From: an uncultured Bacillota bacterium
GTDB lineage: Bacteria; Bacillota; Limnochordia; Limnochordales; ZCTH02-B6
Direction: 5' to 3'
Length of the DNA stretch: 9,894 nt
NCBI GenBank assembly: GCA_937916565.1
Contig: CALFSR010000031.1
Coordinates: forward strand, 1-9,894
Below, piece after piece: positions 1 through 6,470 of the stretch. The notes under the pieces were generated by a model, which was given only the letters and a program-made list of their open reading frames with translations, made no database searches and was not told the DNA's origin. Each line of letters begins with the position of its first letter. Within the stretch, counting starts at the first letter, position 1. The position numbers were made by a program, and so were the translations under genes.

Positions 1-223
1 CGCAGAGCCTCGGTTACCTGGACCCACGCGTACCGGTCGTGCTCCACGTCGCTCAGCACCACCGCGGCAGATGAACCCGCGGCCGCCGTGAAGAGGGCCC
101 AGTCCACCCCGGCGGTCTCCACCGGCTGCACCTCTGCCGTCAGTCCTGTCTCCTCCAGCAGCTCATGGCGCCGTAGGGCGGCTCCGGAGCTACCGGTCGG
201 CCGTCCCACGTCGTGGTCGCCAT
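1..223 (-). pseudogene. Nudix hydrolase remnant, internal deletion with frameshift; continues past left edge
   Basis: Two pieces of one Nudix-type gene lie in different frames. The ATG at 223-221 has a textbook ribosome binding site (GGGAGGA, 237-231, 7 nt spacing) and opens with MATTTWDGRPVAPEPPYGA, a typical N-terminus for Nudix proteins whose next strand should begin directly after PPYGA. That frame stops at 142-140 after 27 codons. From about 164 to position 1 another minus frame reads ELLEETGLTAEV, then a stretch ending in VVLSDVEHDRYAWVQVTEAL. This is the second half of the Nudix box (ELxEETGL) and the usual distal strand and helix of the fold. The first half of the box (GxxxxxE) and the preceding strands are missing, perhaps 50-60 residues from memory of the family. 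The frame break lies near 164-170. Alternatively an ATG at 254-252 opens the distal frame without a stop, but it lacks a good ribosome site and gives no proper Nudix core. An assembly error could produce the same picture. Confidence 0.62.
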
Positions 224-392
224 GCCCTGCTCCTCCCTTCGTGAGGAATCTCATCGCGGCCCCGCATCCCGTCGGGCGAGGCAGCCCTGCTCCCACCCGC
301 CGCCTGCCGTCCTCTGTCGCCGGCCGCCGACCGCTGGGCAGGGGACAGCGGCCGCGTTGCGGAATAGTGGAACGGGAGGACCGTGTGCGACC

Positions 393-1061
393 ATGTGCGC
401 CCGCTACACCTTAACCGACACGGGCGAACTGCTCATCCGGCAGTTTCGCCTGGCGGAGCTGCCGGATGATTACCGGCCCCGGTACAACATCGCCTCCACG
501 CAGCCGGTAACGGTGGTGCTGGGCGCCGAGGGCCGGCGCGCCGCCTCGTTTCGTTGGGGCCTTATCCCCTACTGGGCCAAAGACCCCCGCATCGGGCAAA
601 AGCTGATCAACGCCCGGGCGGAGACCGTGGCCGTAAAGCCGTCGTTCCGCCACAGCCTGCGCCGCCGCCGGTGCCTGGTGCCCGCGGACGGGTTTTACGA
701 GTGGCGAGCGCACAATGGCCGCAAGCAGCCTTTCCGCGTCGTGCTGGCGGCCGGCGGCGTCTTCGCCTTTGCGGGCCTGTGGGATCGCTGGACGTCGCCG
801 GAGGGCGAGGAGGTGTACAGTTGCACCATCCTCACCACCGACGCCAACGACCGGATCCGGCCCATTCACGATCGGATGCCAGTTATCCTGCCGCCGGAAG
901 ACTACGACCTGTGGCTGGACCCCGGTGTTCAAGAGCCCGAGGCCGTGCTCCCGCTCCTGCGGCCTGCACCCGACGACCTCCTGCGGGCTTACCCCGTCTC
1001 GACGCTGGTCAACTCGCCGCGCCACGACAGCCCGGCATGCATCGAAGCTGTCAATGAATGA
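393..1061 (+). CDS. yedK: SRAP family protein (YedK/HMCES), abasic-site DNA-protein crosslinker
   Basis: A 222-residue protein covering a complete SOS-response-associated peptidase (SRAP) domain. Family members shield abasic sites in single-stranded DNA: after Met removal, Cys2 forms a thiazolidine crosslink with the ring-opened sugar. All the expected residues are visible: Cys2 (start MCARYTLT), Asn73 in LINARAET, Glu103 in GFYEW and His159 in HDRMPV. FRWGLIPYWA at 53-62 is a family signature. The start must be the ATG at 393, because Cys2 has to follow Met directly. The frame runs open upstream to 213, but that part reads as GC-rich noise. GGGAGGA at 374-380 is a ribosome site with rather long spacing (12 nt). 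The dehydrogenase gene starts 13 bp downstream on the same strand, so the two are probably co-transcribed. It diverges from the broken Nudix gene. Confidence 0.95.
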   Translation: MCARYTLTDTGELLIRQFRLAELPDDYRPRYNIASTQPVTVVLGAEGRRAASFRWGLIPYWAKDPRIGQKLINARAETVAVKPSFRHSLRRRRCLVPADGFYEWRAHNGRKQPFRVVLAAGGVFAFAGLWDRWTSPEGEEVYSCTILTTDANDRIRPIHDRMPVILPPEDYDLWLDPGVQEPEAVLPLLRPAPDDLLRAYPVSTLVNSPRHDSPACIEAVNE

Positions 1062-1074
1062 TGGAGGGACACGC

Positions 1075-2043
1075 ATGACGTCATCCGCAGGGCAGCCGGA
1101 ACTGCTCGTCTACTACCGTCAACCCGAGCGGGCCCGGGCCATCAGCGACCTGGTCCAGACCCGTTTCCCCCAGTTAACCGTTCACACCGCCCATACGCCC
1201 CAGGACGCGGCCGATGCGCTGGAGCGGGTCGAGATCATCGCAGGCTGGGGCTTTCCCCCGTCCCTGCTGGGCCAGGCGCCGCGCCTGCGCTGGTTTCATA
1301 AGTTCGCCGCGGGCGTCGACGATCTGGTCCTGTCCGGCGCGGTCCCGCCCGGCGTCCTCCTGACCCGGACGGACGGCAAGGTGTTTGCCCGGCGCATGGC
1401 CGAGTATGTCCTCACGTACGTGCTCGTCTTTTGCCAGGACGTGCGCCGGATCATGGAGCAGCAGCGAAGCCGCCTGTGGAAGCCCTTCGTGACCCGCCGC
1501 GCCCAAGGGCTGACCCTGGGCGTGGCCGGCGTCGGCGACATCGGGCAAGAGGTGGCGCGCCTTGCGGCCGCCGCCGGCATGAGGGTCGTCGGCTGGCGCC
1601 GCTCCGGAGGAGACGTACCGGGCCTGGAGCGCGTCTACTCCGGACGCGAGGAGCTGCCGGCGTTCCTTGGTGAGGCGGACTTCGTCGCCATCGTGCTGCC
1701 CCTGACGCCGGAAACCAAAGGCCTGTTTGACGCCGCCGCTTTCGGCGCGATGAAGCCCGGAGCGTATCTTATCAACGTCGGCCGGGGCGCAGTTGTGGAC
1801 GAGGCCGCGCTTGTGGACGCGCTCCGTTCGGGTAAACTCGCCGGCGCCGCGCTGGACGTGTTTGCTGAGGAACCGCTCCCCCCGGATCATCCGTTGTGGG
1901 GCATGGACAACGTCTACGTGACACCCCACATGTCGGGCCCGACCGTGCCTGAGGAAGTATGCCAGCCGTTTCTCGACAACTTAGGCCGCTATCTCCGCGG
2001 CGAACCCCTCGCCAAGCAGGTGGTGCCGGAGCGGGGCTACTAA
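1075..2043 (+). CDS. D-isomer specific 2-hydroxyacid dehydrogenase (NAD(P)-dependent)
   Basis: A 322-residue enzyme of the D-2-hydroxyacid dehydrogenase family, which reversibly reduces 2-keto acids such as glyoxylate, hydroxypyruvate or pyruvate in the cytoplasm. The nucleotide-binding fold carries GxGxxG (GVGDIG, 152-157). The catalytic set is Arg237 in NVGRGAVVD, Glu266 in AEEPLP and His285 in TPHMSG, the last in the family TPH context. The N-terminal ~100 residues form the substrate domain, and the C-terminal helix returns to it. The start is ATG 1075 with GGAGG at 1063-1067 (7 nt spacing). An open extension back to 715 overlaps the SRAP gene and is not coding. The N-terminal part is divergent, so the exact substrate cannot be read from sequence; glyoxylate/hydroxypyruvate reductase-like is the most general reading. 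It ends 38 bp before the converging DUF192 gene. Confidence 0.92.
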   Translation: MTSSAGQPELLVYYRQPERARAISDLVQTRFPQLTVHTAHTPQDAADALERVEIIAGWGFPPSLLGQAPRLRWFHKFAAGVDDLVLSGAVPPGVLLTRTDGKVFARRMAEYVLTYVLVFCQDVRRIMEQQRSRLWKPFVTRRAQGLTLGVAGVGDIGQEVARLAAAAGMRVVGWRRSGGDVPGLERVYSGREELPAFLGEADFVAIVLPLTPETKGLFDAAAFGAMKPGAYLINVGRGAVVDEAALVDALRSGKLAGAALDVFAEEPLPPDHPLWGMDNVYVTPHMSGPTVPEEVCQPFLDNLGRYLRGEPLAKQVVPERGY

Positions 2044-2081
2044 GGCGCGCCCCGCCCCGGCGAGCTCCACGAGGCCGGGCC

Positions 2082-2651
2082 CTACGGTTCGGCGCCGGCC
2101 AACACGAGCCGGTCGCCGGGCTGCAGGCCGAGCTCCCGGGAGACGCCACCGAGGATTTCCAGTACCATACGCACCGGCTCGGGCGAGACGTACGCCGGGC
2201 ACGGACCGTCCGGCGGGCACGGCGGCACGTCGTGCACAATGGCTGCGATTGTCCCGTTGGCCCGCACAAACAGGAAGTCCAGCGGGATCAAAGTGTTCCG
2301 CATCCACATGCCCGGCCGGTGATCAAACGTATGCACGAAGAGCATCCCCCGGTCTTTGGGAAGCTCCGGACGGCCCATGAGGCCGATGCGCTGCTCCTCC
2401 GCGGTCAGAGCCAGCTCCACCGTAAAGCGGGCGAGCTCCACCCCGTCCCGCTCAATGCGGATGACCCGCTCGGGCAGCCCCGTATTGACCGGGATCGGCG
2501 GCTCTTCCCCGGGCGCCTGGGCCATGGCTGCCAGGGCAAACAGCAACGCCGCTGCCAGCGCCGCAAATGCCGGGACGTCCCATCGCCGGCCGCGGCAACG
2601 CCGGGCGGTCGGCATGGGACGCGCCTTTTGAACGCGCCGGAAAGTAGGCAT
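2082..2651 (-). CDS. Exported DUF192 family protein
   Basis: A protein of 189 residues from the preferred start. Residues 1-24 are Arg-rich, followed by a hydrophobic stretch (about 26-43) ending in AMAQA, so it is probably secreted or membrane-anchored; the n-region is long, and Met13 would give a more usual signal peptide. The DUF192 domain occupies about 60-189: RFTVELALT, EEQRIGLMGR (86-94), GMLFV (102-106), the family hallmark MWMRNTLIPLDFLFV (115-129), and LEILGG followed by GLQPGD near the end. The family is widespread and its function is unsettled; proteins are small beta-rich domains, often exported. Cys145 and Cys151 sit in an inserted PPCPPDGPCP loop and could pair. Start choice: ATG 2651 has GAGGAGGG 6 nt upstream, whereas a GTG at 2666 overlaps the thiolase stop and has no such site. 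It probably shares a transcript with the thiolase, whose stop is 11 bp away. Confidence 0.9.
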   Translation of the reverse strand: MPTFRRVQKARPMPTARRCRGRRWDVPAFAALAAALLFALAAMAQAPGEEPPIPVNTGLPERVIRIERDGVELARFTVELALTAEEQRIGLMGRPELPKDRGMLFVHTFDHRPGMWMRNTLIPLDFLFVRANGTIAAIVHDVPPCPPDGPCPAYVSPEPVRMVLEILGGVSRELGLQPGDRLVLAGAEP

Positions 2652-2656
2652 GATCA

Positions 2657-2664
2657 CCCTCCTC
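2657..2664 (-). promoter_or_regulatory. Ribosome binding site deciding the DUF192 start
   Basis: GAGGAGGG on the minus strand ends 5 nt before the ATG at 2651-2649 and partly overlaps the thiolase stop codon (TGA, 2665-2663). It places initiation at that ATG, not at the GTG (2666-2664) that forms a GTGA overlap with the thiolase stop, because the GTG would lie inside its own ribosome site. Translation of the two genes is probably coupled. Confidence 0.7.
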
Positions 2665-3847
2665 ACGCGGCCGGGTTTTCAAAGACGGCAGCAAGGCCTT
2701 GGCCGCCGCCGATACACATGGTCACCAGGCCATAGCGGGCGCCTCGCCGGGCCATCTCATACATGAGCTTGACGGTCAAAATCGCTCCCGTCGCCCCGAC
2801 GGGATGGCCGTGGGCGATGGCGCCGCCGTTGACGTTGACTTTTTCCCAGCTGAGCCCAAGATCCCGGACGACCGCTTCGGCTTGAGCGGCAAACGCCTCG
2901 TTGAGTTCTACGAGGTCGATGTCATCCAGGGTCAGATCGGCTTTGGCCAACGCCTTGCGCACCGCCGGCACCGGCCCGATGCCCATGTACTCGGGTTCAA
3001 CGCCGGCCGCGGCCGCCGAACGCAGGACGAGCTTGGGCGCAAGCCCGAGCGTCTCCGCCTTGGCGCGCGACATGACCAGCACGGCCGCGGCGCCGTCGTT
3101 TATCCCCGAGGAATTCCCAGCGGTAACGGTGCCGCCTTCCTTGAAGGCCGGCTTCAAGGCGCCGAGCTGCTCGAGCGTCGTATCAGGCCTGGGATGCTCG
3201 TCGGTATCGACCACCCGCTCGCCCTTGCGCTCCGCCACCGTCACCGGCACGATCTGATCCCGGAACAAGCCGGCTGCCATGGCGGCCCCCATCCTCTGCT
3301 GGCTGCGGAGCGCTACCTCGTCCTGGGTGCGCCGGTCGATGCCCCACCGCTCCGCGACGTTTTCCGCCGTCACGCCCATGTGGTAGCGGCGGAACGGGTC
3401 GCTCAAGGTGACGATGAGCCCGTCCTCGAGCGTGCCGTGGCCCATCCGGTAGCCGAACCGGGCCTGCCGGACGAAGTACGGCAAGTTGGACATGGACTCG
3501 ACGCCGCCCGCCACGATGACGTCCGCTTCGCCGAGACGAATCGCCTGTCCGGCGGAGACGATGGACTGCAGTCCCGACGAGCAGAGCCGGTTGACGGTGT
3601 AAGCCGGCACCTCCTTGGGTACACCCGCCTTGACGGCCGAAGTCCGGGCGATGTAGGCGTCCTCGGCGACTTGGCCGACGCAGCCCATGATGACGTCGTC
3701 GATCTGGGCCGGGTCGACGCCCGTCCGCCGCAGCACCTCCCGGATCACCGCTGCGCCCAGCTCGCTGGCAGGCAACGGGCTCAGACTCCCGCCAAACCGC
3801 CCGATGGCCGTCCGCACGCCCTCGACCAGCACCACGTCAGCACCCAT
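2663..3847 (-). CDS. Thiolase, acetyl-CoA C-acetyltransferase type
   Basis: A full-length thiolase of 394 residues, the usual size. Such enzymes condense two acetyl-CoA to acetoacetyl-CoA or run the thiolytic step of beta-oxidation in the cytoplasm. The nucleophile Cys89 lies in NRLCSSGLQ; NEAFA (316-320), GGAIAHGHPVGATG with His348, and MCIGGGQG with Cys378 complete the active site. The spacing matches the biosynthetic/degradative thiolase superfamily exactly. The start is ATG 3847, with a modest AAAGG about 13 nt upstream; the opening MGADVVLVEGVRTAIGRFGG matches where homologues begin. The DUF192 gene follows immediately. No other beta-oxidation gene is visible, so chain-length preference and direction are open. 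It could be annotated acetyl-CoA acyltransferase (FadA-like) or acetyltransferase (AtoB/ThlA-like). The 151 bp upstream, to the protease stop, holds no promoter I would defend. Confidence 0.95.
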   Translation of the reverse strand: MGADVVLVEGVRTAIGRFGGSLSPLPASELGAAVIREVLRRTGVDPAQIDDVIMGCVGQVAEDAYIARTSAVKAGVPKEVPAYTVNRLCSSGLQSIVSAGQAIRLGEADVIVAGGVESMSNLPYFVRQARFGYRMGHGTLEDGLIVTLSDPFRRYHMGVTAENVAERWGIDRRTQDEVALRSQQRMGAAMAAGLFRDQIVPVTVAERKGERVVDTDEHPRPDTTLEQLGALKPAFKEGGTVTAGNSSGINDGAAAVLVMSRAKAETLGLAPKLVLRSAAAAGVEPEYMGIGPVPAVRKALAKADLTLDDIDLVELNEAFAAQAEAVVRDLGLSWEKVNVNGGAIAHGHPVGATGAILTVKLMYEMARRGARYGLVTMCIGGGQGLAAVFENPAA

Positions 3848-3998
3848 CGCACAGGCCCATCCTTTCGCGAGGAACTTTTCGACGCAAGGATCTTCCGTAC
3901 ATGAGGGTGCGAACCCTGCCGTGCCGGAGTTGGCGCCGCGACGCCGGCGGCCATGCCCGGACCGTCCCGCCTGTCAACGGCGCGGACCGCTGGGCCGC

Positions 3999-4994
3999 CT
4001 ATTGCACCTTCCTGGCGCTCCACACCTGGACGATATCGGTTTCATCGTAGTCAAAGATGAATCCGTAACCTTGCCAGCGCAACAGGAACTTGATCTGGTT
4101 GGCGGGCACGCCCAGGTGCTGGCCCGCCTGGGGCACAAAGACACGGTCCCAGCCCACGAAGTAGCTGTAACCGAGGGTTCCCCGGGCGATGGCCACGAGT
4201 TCCCCGCGGCGGTTGAAGATGCCGCTCCCCGATGAGCCTGGCGCCTGCGGGATCTCATAGCGCCACAGGCCGCGCCAGTGGCTGTCCAGGTTCAATTCTT
4301 TCTGCCCGAGCCGCCCGGAAGTCAACTGGAACGGCAACCCGAGAGGCGCGCCGGCCATGAACAGCGTCTCACCGACCCGCACCGCGTCGCTGTCACCCAT
4401 CGGCACCCAAGGCACGCCGGCCACACGGTCGACCCGCACCAGTGCCACGTCCATGTTGGCGTCGTACATCTCCACCTGGGCCGGGATCCAGAAGTTCTGG
4501 TCGGGCAGGACGACGATGCCAAGCCGGGCGGTCAAGACCCGTACCTCCGCGACCTCCTGAGCGCCGGGTGCCAGTTCTTGTCGCCCGTTGACGACCCGCA
4601 CATCCTCCGGGCGATACTGCTTCATCACCTGGTAACGCTGTTCGGGCAGCGCGTACTCGATCACGTGATGGTTCGTCAGGATCAAAGTCATGACCCGCAC
4701 GTCCTGACCCCACGCCACCGCGCCGGAAAACACCACGGTACCGCTCCCGGCGACCTGGGCTTGGTGCCGCTCCCACTCGCCCACTTCCCGGATGAACTCC
4801 CCCGGCTGGATGCGGGACTCCACATAGGCGACGACGCGCCGCTCGTAATCGATCTCCGTGACGATTTGCACGACAGCCGGCATGACCCGCTCATTCACCA
4901 GCACGGCCGGCTCGGGGTCGTCCTGGGCCGTTGCGGCCCATGAGAAGCCCGCAAGAACGCCTACCACAAAAAGAAAACCGATGACGCGTCTCAC
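3999..4994 (-). CDS. Exported trypsin-like (S1-type) serine protease, no PDZ domain
   Basis: From the GTG at 4994 the protein has 331 residues and opens with a clean Sec signal: MRRVIGFLFVVGVLAGFSWA, then ATA with likely cleavage after residue 23. The mature part is a chymotrypsin-fold protease related to Deg/HtrA trypsin-2 domains. The triad is readable as His110 in LTNHHV, Asp182 in NMDVALVRVD and Ser255 in APGSSGSGIFN. There is no PDZ domain, unlike classical DegP; about 60 residues follow the serine motif and end in VWSARKVQ. A charged 35-residue insert before the second barrel (YQVMKQYRPE to AEVRVLT) is unusual. Starts: an ATG at 5048 would add 18 mostly charged residues before the signal and has no ribosome site in front; AAAGGA lies 10 nt before the GTG. 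It is expected to act outside the membrane, in quality control or processing. It is isolated from the upstream pair by a terminator. Confidence 0.85.
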   Translation of the reverse strand: MRRVIGFLFVVGVLAGFSWAATAQDDPEPAVLVNERVMPAVVQIVTEIDYERRVVAYVESRIQPGEFIREVGEWERHQAQVAGSGTVVFSGAVAWGQDVRVMTLILTNHHVIEYALPEQRYQVMKQYRPEDVRVVNGRQELAPGAQEVAEVRVLTARLGIVVLPDQNFWIPAQVEMYDANMDVALVRVDRVAGVPWVPMGDSDAVRVGETLFMAGAPLGLPFQLTSGRLGQKELNLDSHWRGLWRYEIPQAPGSSGSGIFNRRGELVAIARGTLGYSYFVGWDRVFVPQAGQHLGVPANQIKFLLRWQGYGFIFDYDETDIVQVWSARKVQ

Positions 4995-5068
4995 GCTCCA
5001 TCCGTCCTTTCGCACAAACTCCCGCCGGGGCCATATCTCCTCCTCCATCCCAAGCTATGCACGACGAC

Positions 5069-5105
5069 AAAAAGGCGCCTGCACGCTGGCCGCGTGCAGG
5101 CGCCT
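5069..5105 (-). terminator. Strong intrinsic (Rho-independent) terminator
   Basis: A perfect 14-bp inverted repeat (AGGCGCCTGCACGC at 5073-5086 and its complement at 5092-5105) with a 5-nt loop. Read on the minus strand, it is followed directly by five T (5073-5069, the first of them shared with the stem). It lies 27 bp after the stop of the unknown gene at 5133. It should end the sulfurtransferase transcript and separate it from the protease gene. On the plus strand the stem is not followed by a T-tract, so it works in one direction only. Confidence 0.92.
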
Positions 5106-5132
5106 GGTGGCTTGCATGGGTCCGGTCGCAGG

Positions 5133-5531
5133 TTACTCCCGCGGGCGGCCGTCCCAGTCCTCGATGTCCCCTTCATCCACACAGGCGCCAAGGCCCATGT
5201 GCATCTTGAGGTAGCGGGCGTTCAACGGTGCGGTGGCTACGTGGGCGGCAAAGTGCTGCCGCTCGCCCCGGGGCAGTTTCACCACGTCGCGGGCTGCGGC
5301 GTGGATGACACCGGCGTCGTCAACGATCCCGAAGTCCAGCCGCCACCCGTCGGGTGACTGTACCCGCCCGGCGCTGCGGGTGCGAAAAAGCTTACACCCC
5401 GCGAGACGGTACTTTTCCAGCACGGCCATGTCAAAACATATCGGCAGGGCACCCGGGTCCTTGTCGACCAAGGCTTGCTCCACGTAGCGCACGATCAACT
5501 CGGGTGCGTGGACCGGCGTCGACTCCGCCAC
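5133..5531 (-). CDS. Conserved-looking protein of unknown function, coupled to the sulfurtransferase
   Basis: I do not recognise this 132-residue protein. The GTG start at 5531-5529 lies 2 bp after the sulfurtransferase stop and has GAGGGA at 5545-5540 (8 nt spacing) inside the upstream gene. The frame extends to 5657, but that part is a shadow of the sulfurtransferase. There is no signal peptide or membrane segment, so it is cytoplasmic. An N-terminal helix (about 8-24) is followed by a mixed region with DMAVLEKYRLAGCKLFRT and then a probable beta part, GWRLDFGIVDDAGVIHAA (62-79). The acidic C-terminus reads GACVDEGDIEDWDG. Three cysteines (32, 46, 117) are present. Position, coupling and a shared terminator suggest a job linked to sulfur transfer or its substrate. 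A persulfide acceptor is only a guess. Confidence 0.8.
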   Translation of the reverse strand: MAESTPVHAPELIVRYVEQALVDKDPGALPICFDMAVLEKYRLAGCKLFRTRSAGRVQSPDGWRLDFGIVDDAGVIHAAARDVVKLPRGERQHFAAHVATAPLNARYLKMHMGLGACVDEGDIEDWDGRPRE

Positions 5532-5533
5532 GG

Positions 5534-6391
5534 CTAGCGTCCCTCGGTGCGGCTTGGATTCTCGATGGGCGTACCGACCATGCTGCCCCACTCGGTCCAG
5601 GAGCCGTCGTAGTTGCGCACGTCCTTGAAACCGAGCAGCTCCTTGAGGACAAACCACGTGTGGCTTGACCGCTCGCCGATGCGGCAGTACGTGATCACGT
5701 CCTTGTCGGGAGTGACGCCGGCCTCTTCATACAGCCGCCGCAGTTCCTCCGGGGCCTTGAAAGTGCCGTCGTCGTTCACCGCCTTGGACCAGGGCACATT
5801 GACCGCCGTCGGGATGTGCCCGGCCCGCTGGGCGGTTTCCTGCATGCCGGGGGGCGCCAGGATCTCGCCCCGGAACTCCTGCGGCGAGCGGACGTCCACC
5901 AGCGCCCGCTGCCCGATGCTCGCCAGGACGAACGGCTGCTTGGCCCGGAGCTCTTCGTGGACGTGCGAAATTGTGTAGGAGGACGGCGCAGGCCGCGGCA
6001 CGTCACGGCTCAGCTCCCGCCCTTCGGCGACCCACTTCTTGCGCCCGCCGTTCATCAGCCGCACATCCTCATGCCCGTACAGCTTCAACTGCCAGTACGC
6101 GTAGGCGGCGAACCAGTTGTTGTTGTCACCGTAGAGCACGATGGTGTCTTCCGGCCGGATGCCGGAGCGGGACAGCAAGGCCTCCATCTGCTCGCGGGCC
6201 AAGATGTCCCGGCGGACCGGATCCTGCAGATCCGTCTGCCAGTTCCAGCACAGCGCGCCCGGGACGTGGCCGTCTTCGTAGTAAGCCTCGGTTTCCACGT
6301 CCACTTCCACGATCTTGACGGCGGGATCGTGGAGATGCTCCGCGACCCAGGCGGTGTCGACGAGCGCCCGGGGATTGGCGTACTCGGTCAC
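5534..6391 (-). CDS. Thiosulfate sulfurtransferase (tandem rhodanese domains)
   Basis: A protein of 285 residues from the GTG start, the normal size for two-domain rhodaneses. These enzymes move sulfane sulfur from thiosulfate to cyanide or another thiol through a cysteine persulfide. The N-terminal domain (about 7-125) is catalytically dead: YGDNNNWFAAYAYW has Asp89 where the active cysteine would sit. The C-terminal domain (about 155-275) has the active loop CRIGERS with Cys236, then SSHTWFVL and NYDGSWTEWG, a signature shared with actinobacterial and Bacillota CysA-type sulfurtransferases. The start: an ATG at 6430 adds 13 residues but lies only about 5 nt after the predicted transcription start with no ribosome site. 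GGGAGG at 6406-6401 sits 9 nt before GTG 6391, where homologues also begin (TEYANPRALV). The protein of unknown function follows after 2 bp. Confidence 0.93.
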   Translation of the reverse strand: MTEYANPRALVDTAWVAEHLHDPAVKIVEVDVETEAYYEDGHVPGALCWNWQTDLQDPVRRDILAREQMEALLSRSGIRPEDTIVLYGDNNNWFAAYAYWQLKLYGHEDVRLMNGGRKKWVAEGRELSRDVPRPAPSSYTISHVHEELRAKQPFVLASIGQRALVDVRSPQEFRGEILAPPGMQETAQRAGHIPTAVNVPWSKAVNDDGTFKAPEELRRLYEEAGVTPDKDVITYCRIGERSSHTWFVLKELLGFKDVRNYDGSWTEWGSMVGTPIENPSRTEGR

Positions 6392-6400
6392 GGGAAAGGC

Positions 6401-6406
6401 CCTCCC
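6401..6406 (-). promoter_or_regulatory. Ribosome binding site setting the sulfurtransferase start
   Basis: GGGAGG on the minus strand, 9 nt before the GTG at 6391-6389. No comparable site precedes the upstream in-frame ATG at 6430, so this site argues for the shorter protein and a leader of about 44 nt. Confidence 0.75.
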
Positions 6407-6441
6407 TGTCGTCGGATGACGGGATTGCATGACGCAGCCTA

Positions 6442-6470
6442 ATTATATAAATTCCGGTCGGAACGGTCAA
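6442..6470 (-). promoter_or_regulatory. Sigma-A type promoter of the sulfurtransferase operon
   Basis: The -35 box is TTGACC (6470-6465, 5 of 6 to consensus) and the -10 box is TATAAT (6447-6442, perfect), with exactly 17 bp between them. It is the only AT-rich pocket in its GC-rich neighbourhood. Transcription should begin near 6435, about 44 nt before the GTG start at 6391. It lies in the 99-bp gap after the GNAT gene and is the best promoter in the window. Confidence 0.88.
6452..6463. promoter_or_regulatory. Perfect dyad in the promoter spacer (candidate operator)
   Basis: TTCCG-GT-CGGAA, a 12-bp sequence with 5-bp perfect arms, lies entirely between the -35 and -10 boxes of the sulfurtransferase promoter. 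A dimeric regulator bound here would block or reshape RNA polymerase contact. No regulator gene is adjacent. The match could be chance in GC-rich DNA, but the position is suggestive. Confidence 0.45.

Noticed and set aside
224..292. Direct repeat GCCCTGCTCC at 224-233 and 283-292.
   Set aside because: Ten bases in a biased sequence, one copy near a ribosome site; no sign of a mobile element or operator.
213..392. N-terminal extension of the SRAP gene, and a separate plus-strand frame at 88-414.
   Set aside because: SRAP chemistry needs Cys2 directly after the initiator Met at 393. The extension is Pro/Arg-rich noise overlapping the Nudix remnant.
715..1074. N-terminal extension of the dehydrogenase.
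   Set aside because: It overlaps the SRAP gene in another frame, while ATG 1075 has a good ribosome site and a normal family length.
2073..2100. GGCCGG...CCGGCC as a terminator between the converging dehydrogenase and DUF192 genes.
   Set aside because: The loop is 16 nt, there is no T-run, and the right arm lies inside the DUF192 coding region.
2699..3904. A 401-codon open frame on the plus strand.
   Set aside because: It is antisense to a full-length thiolase with intact active site; the product composition is that of a shadow frame.
3904..3917. Small hairpin AGGGT-GCGA-ACCCT in the protease-thiolase gap.
   Set aside because: Only 5 bp of stem and no T-tract on either side; expected by chance in such DNA.
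3949..3977. TTGACA on the minus strand (3977-3972) as a thiolase promoter.
   Set aside because: At the proper distance the sequence reads ATGGCC, a poor -10 box, so a full promoter cannot be supported.
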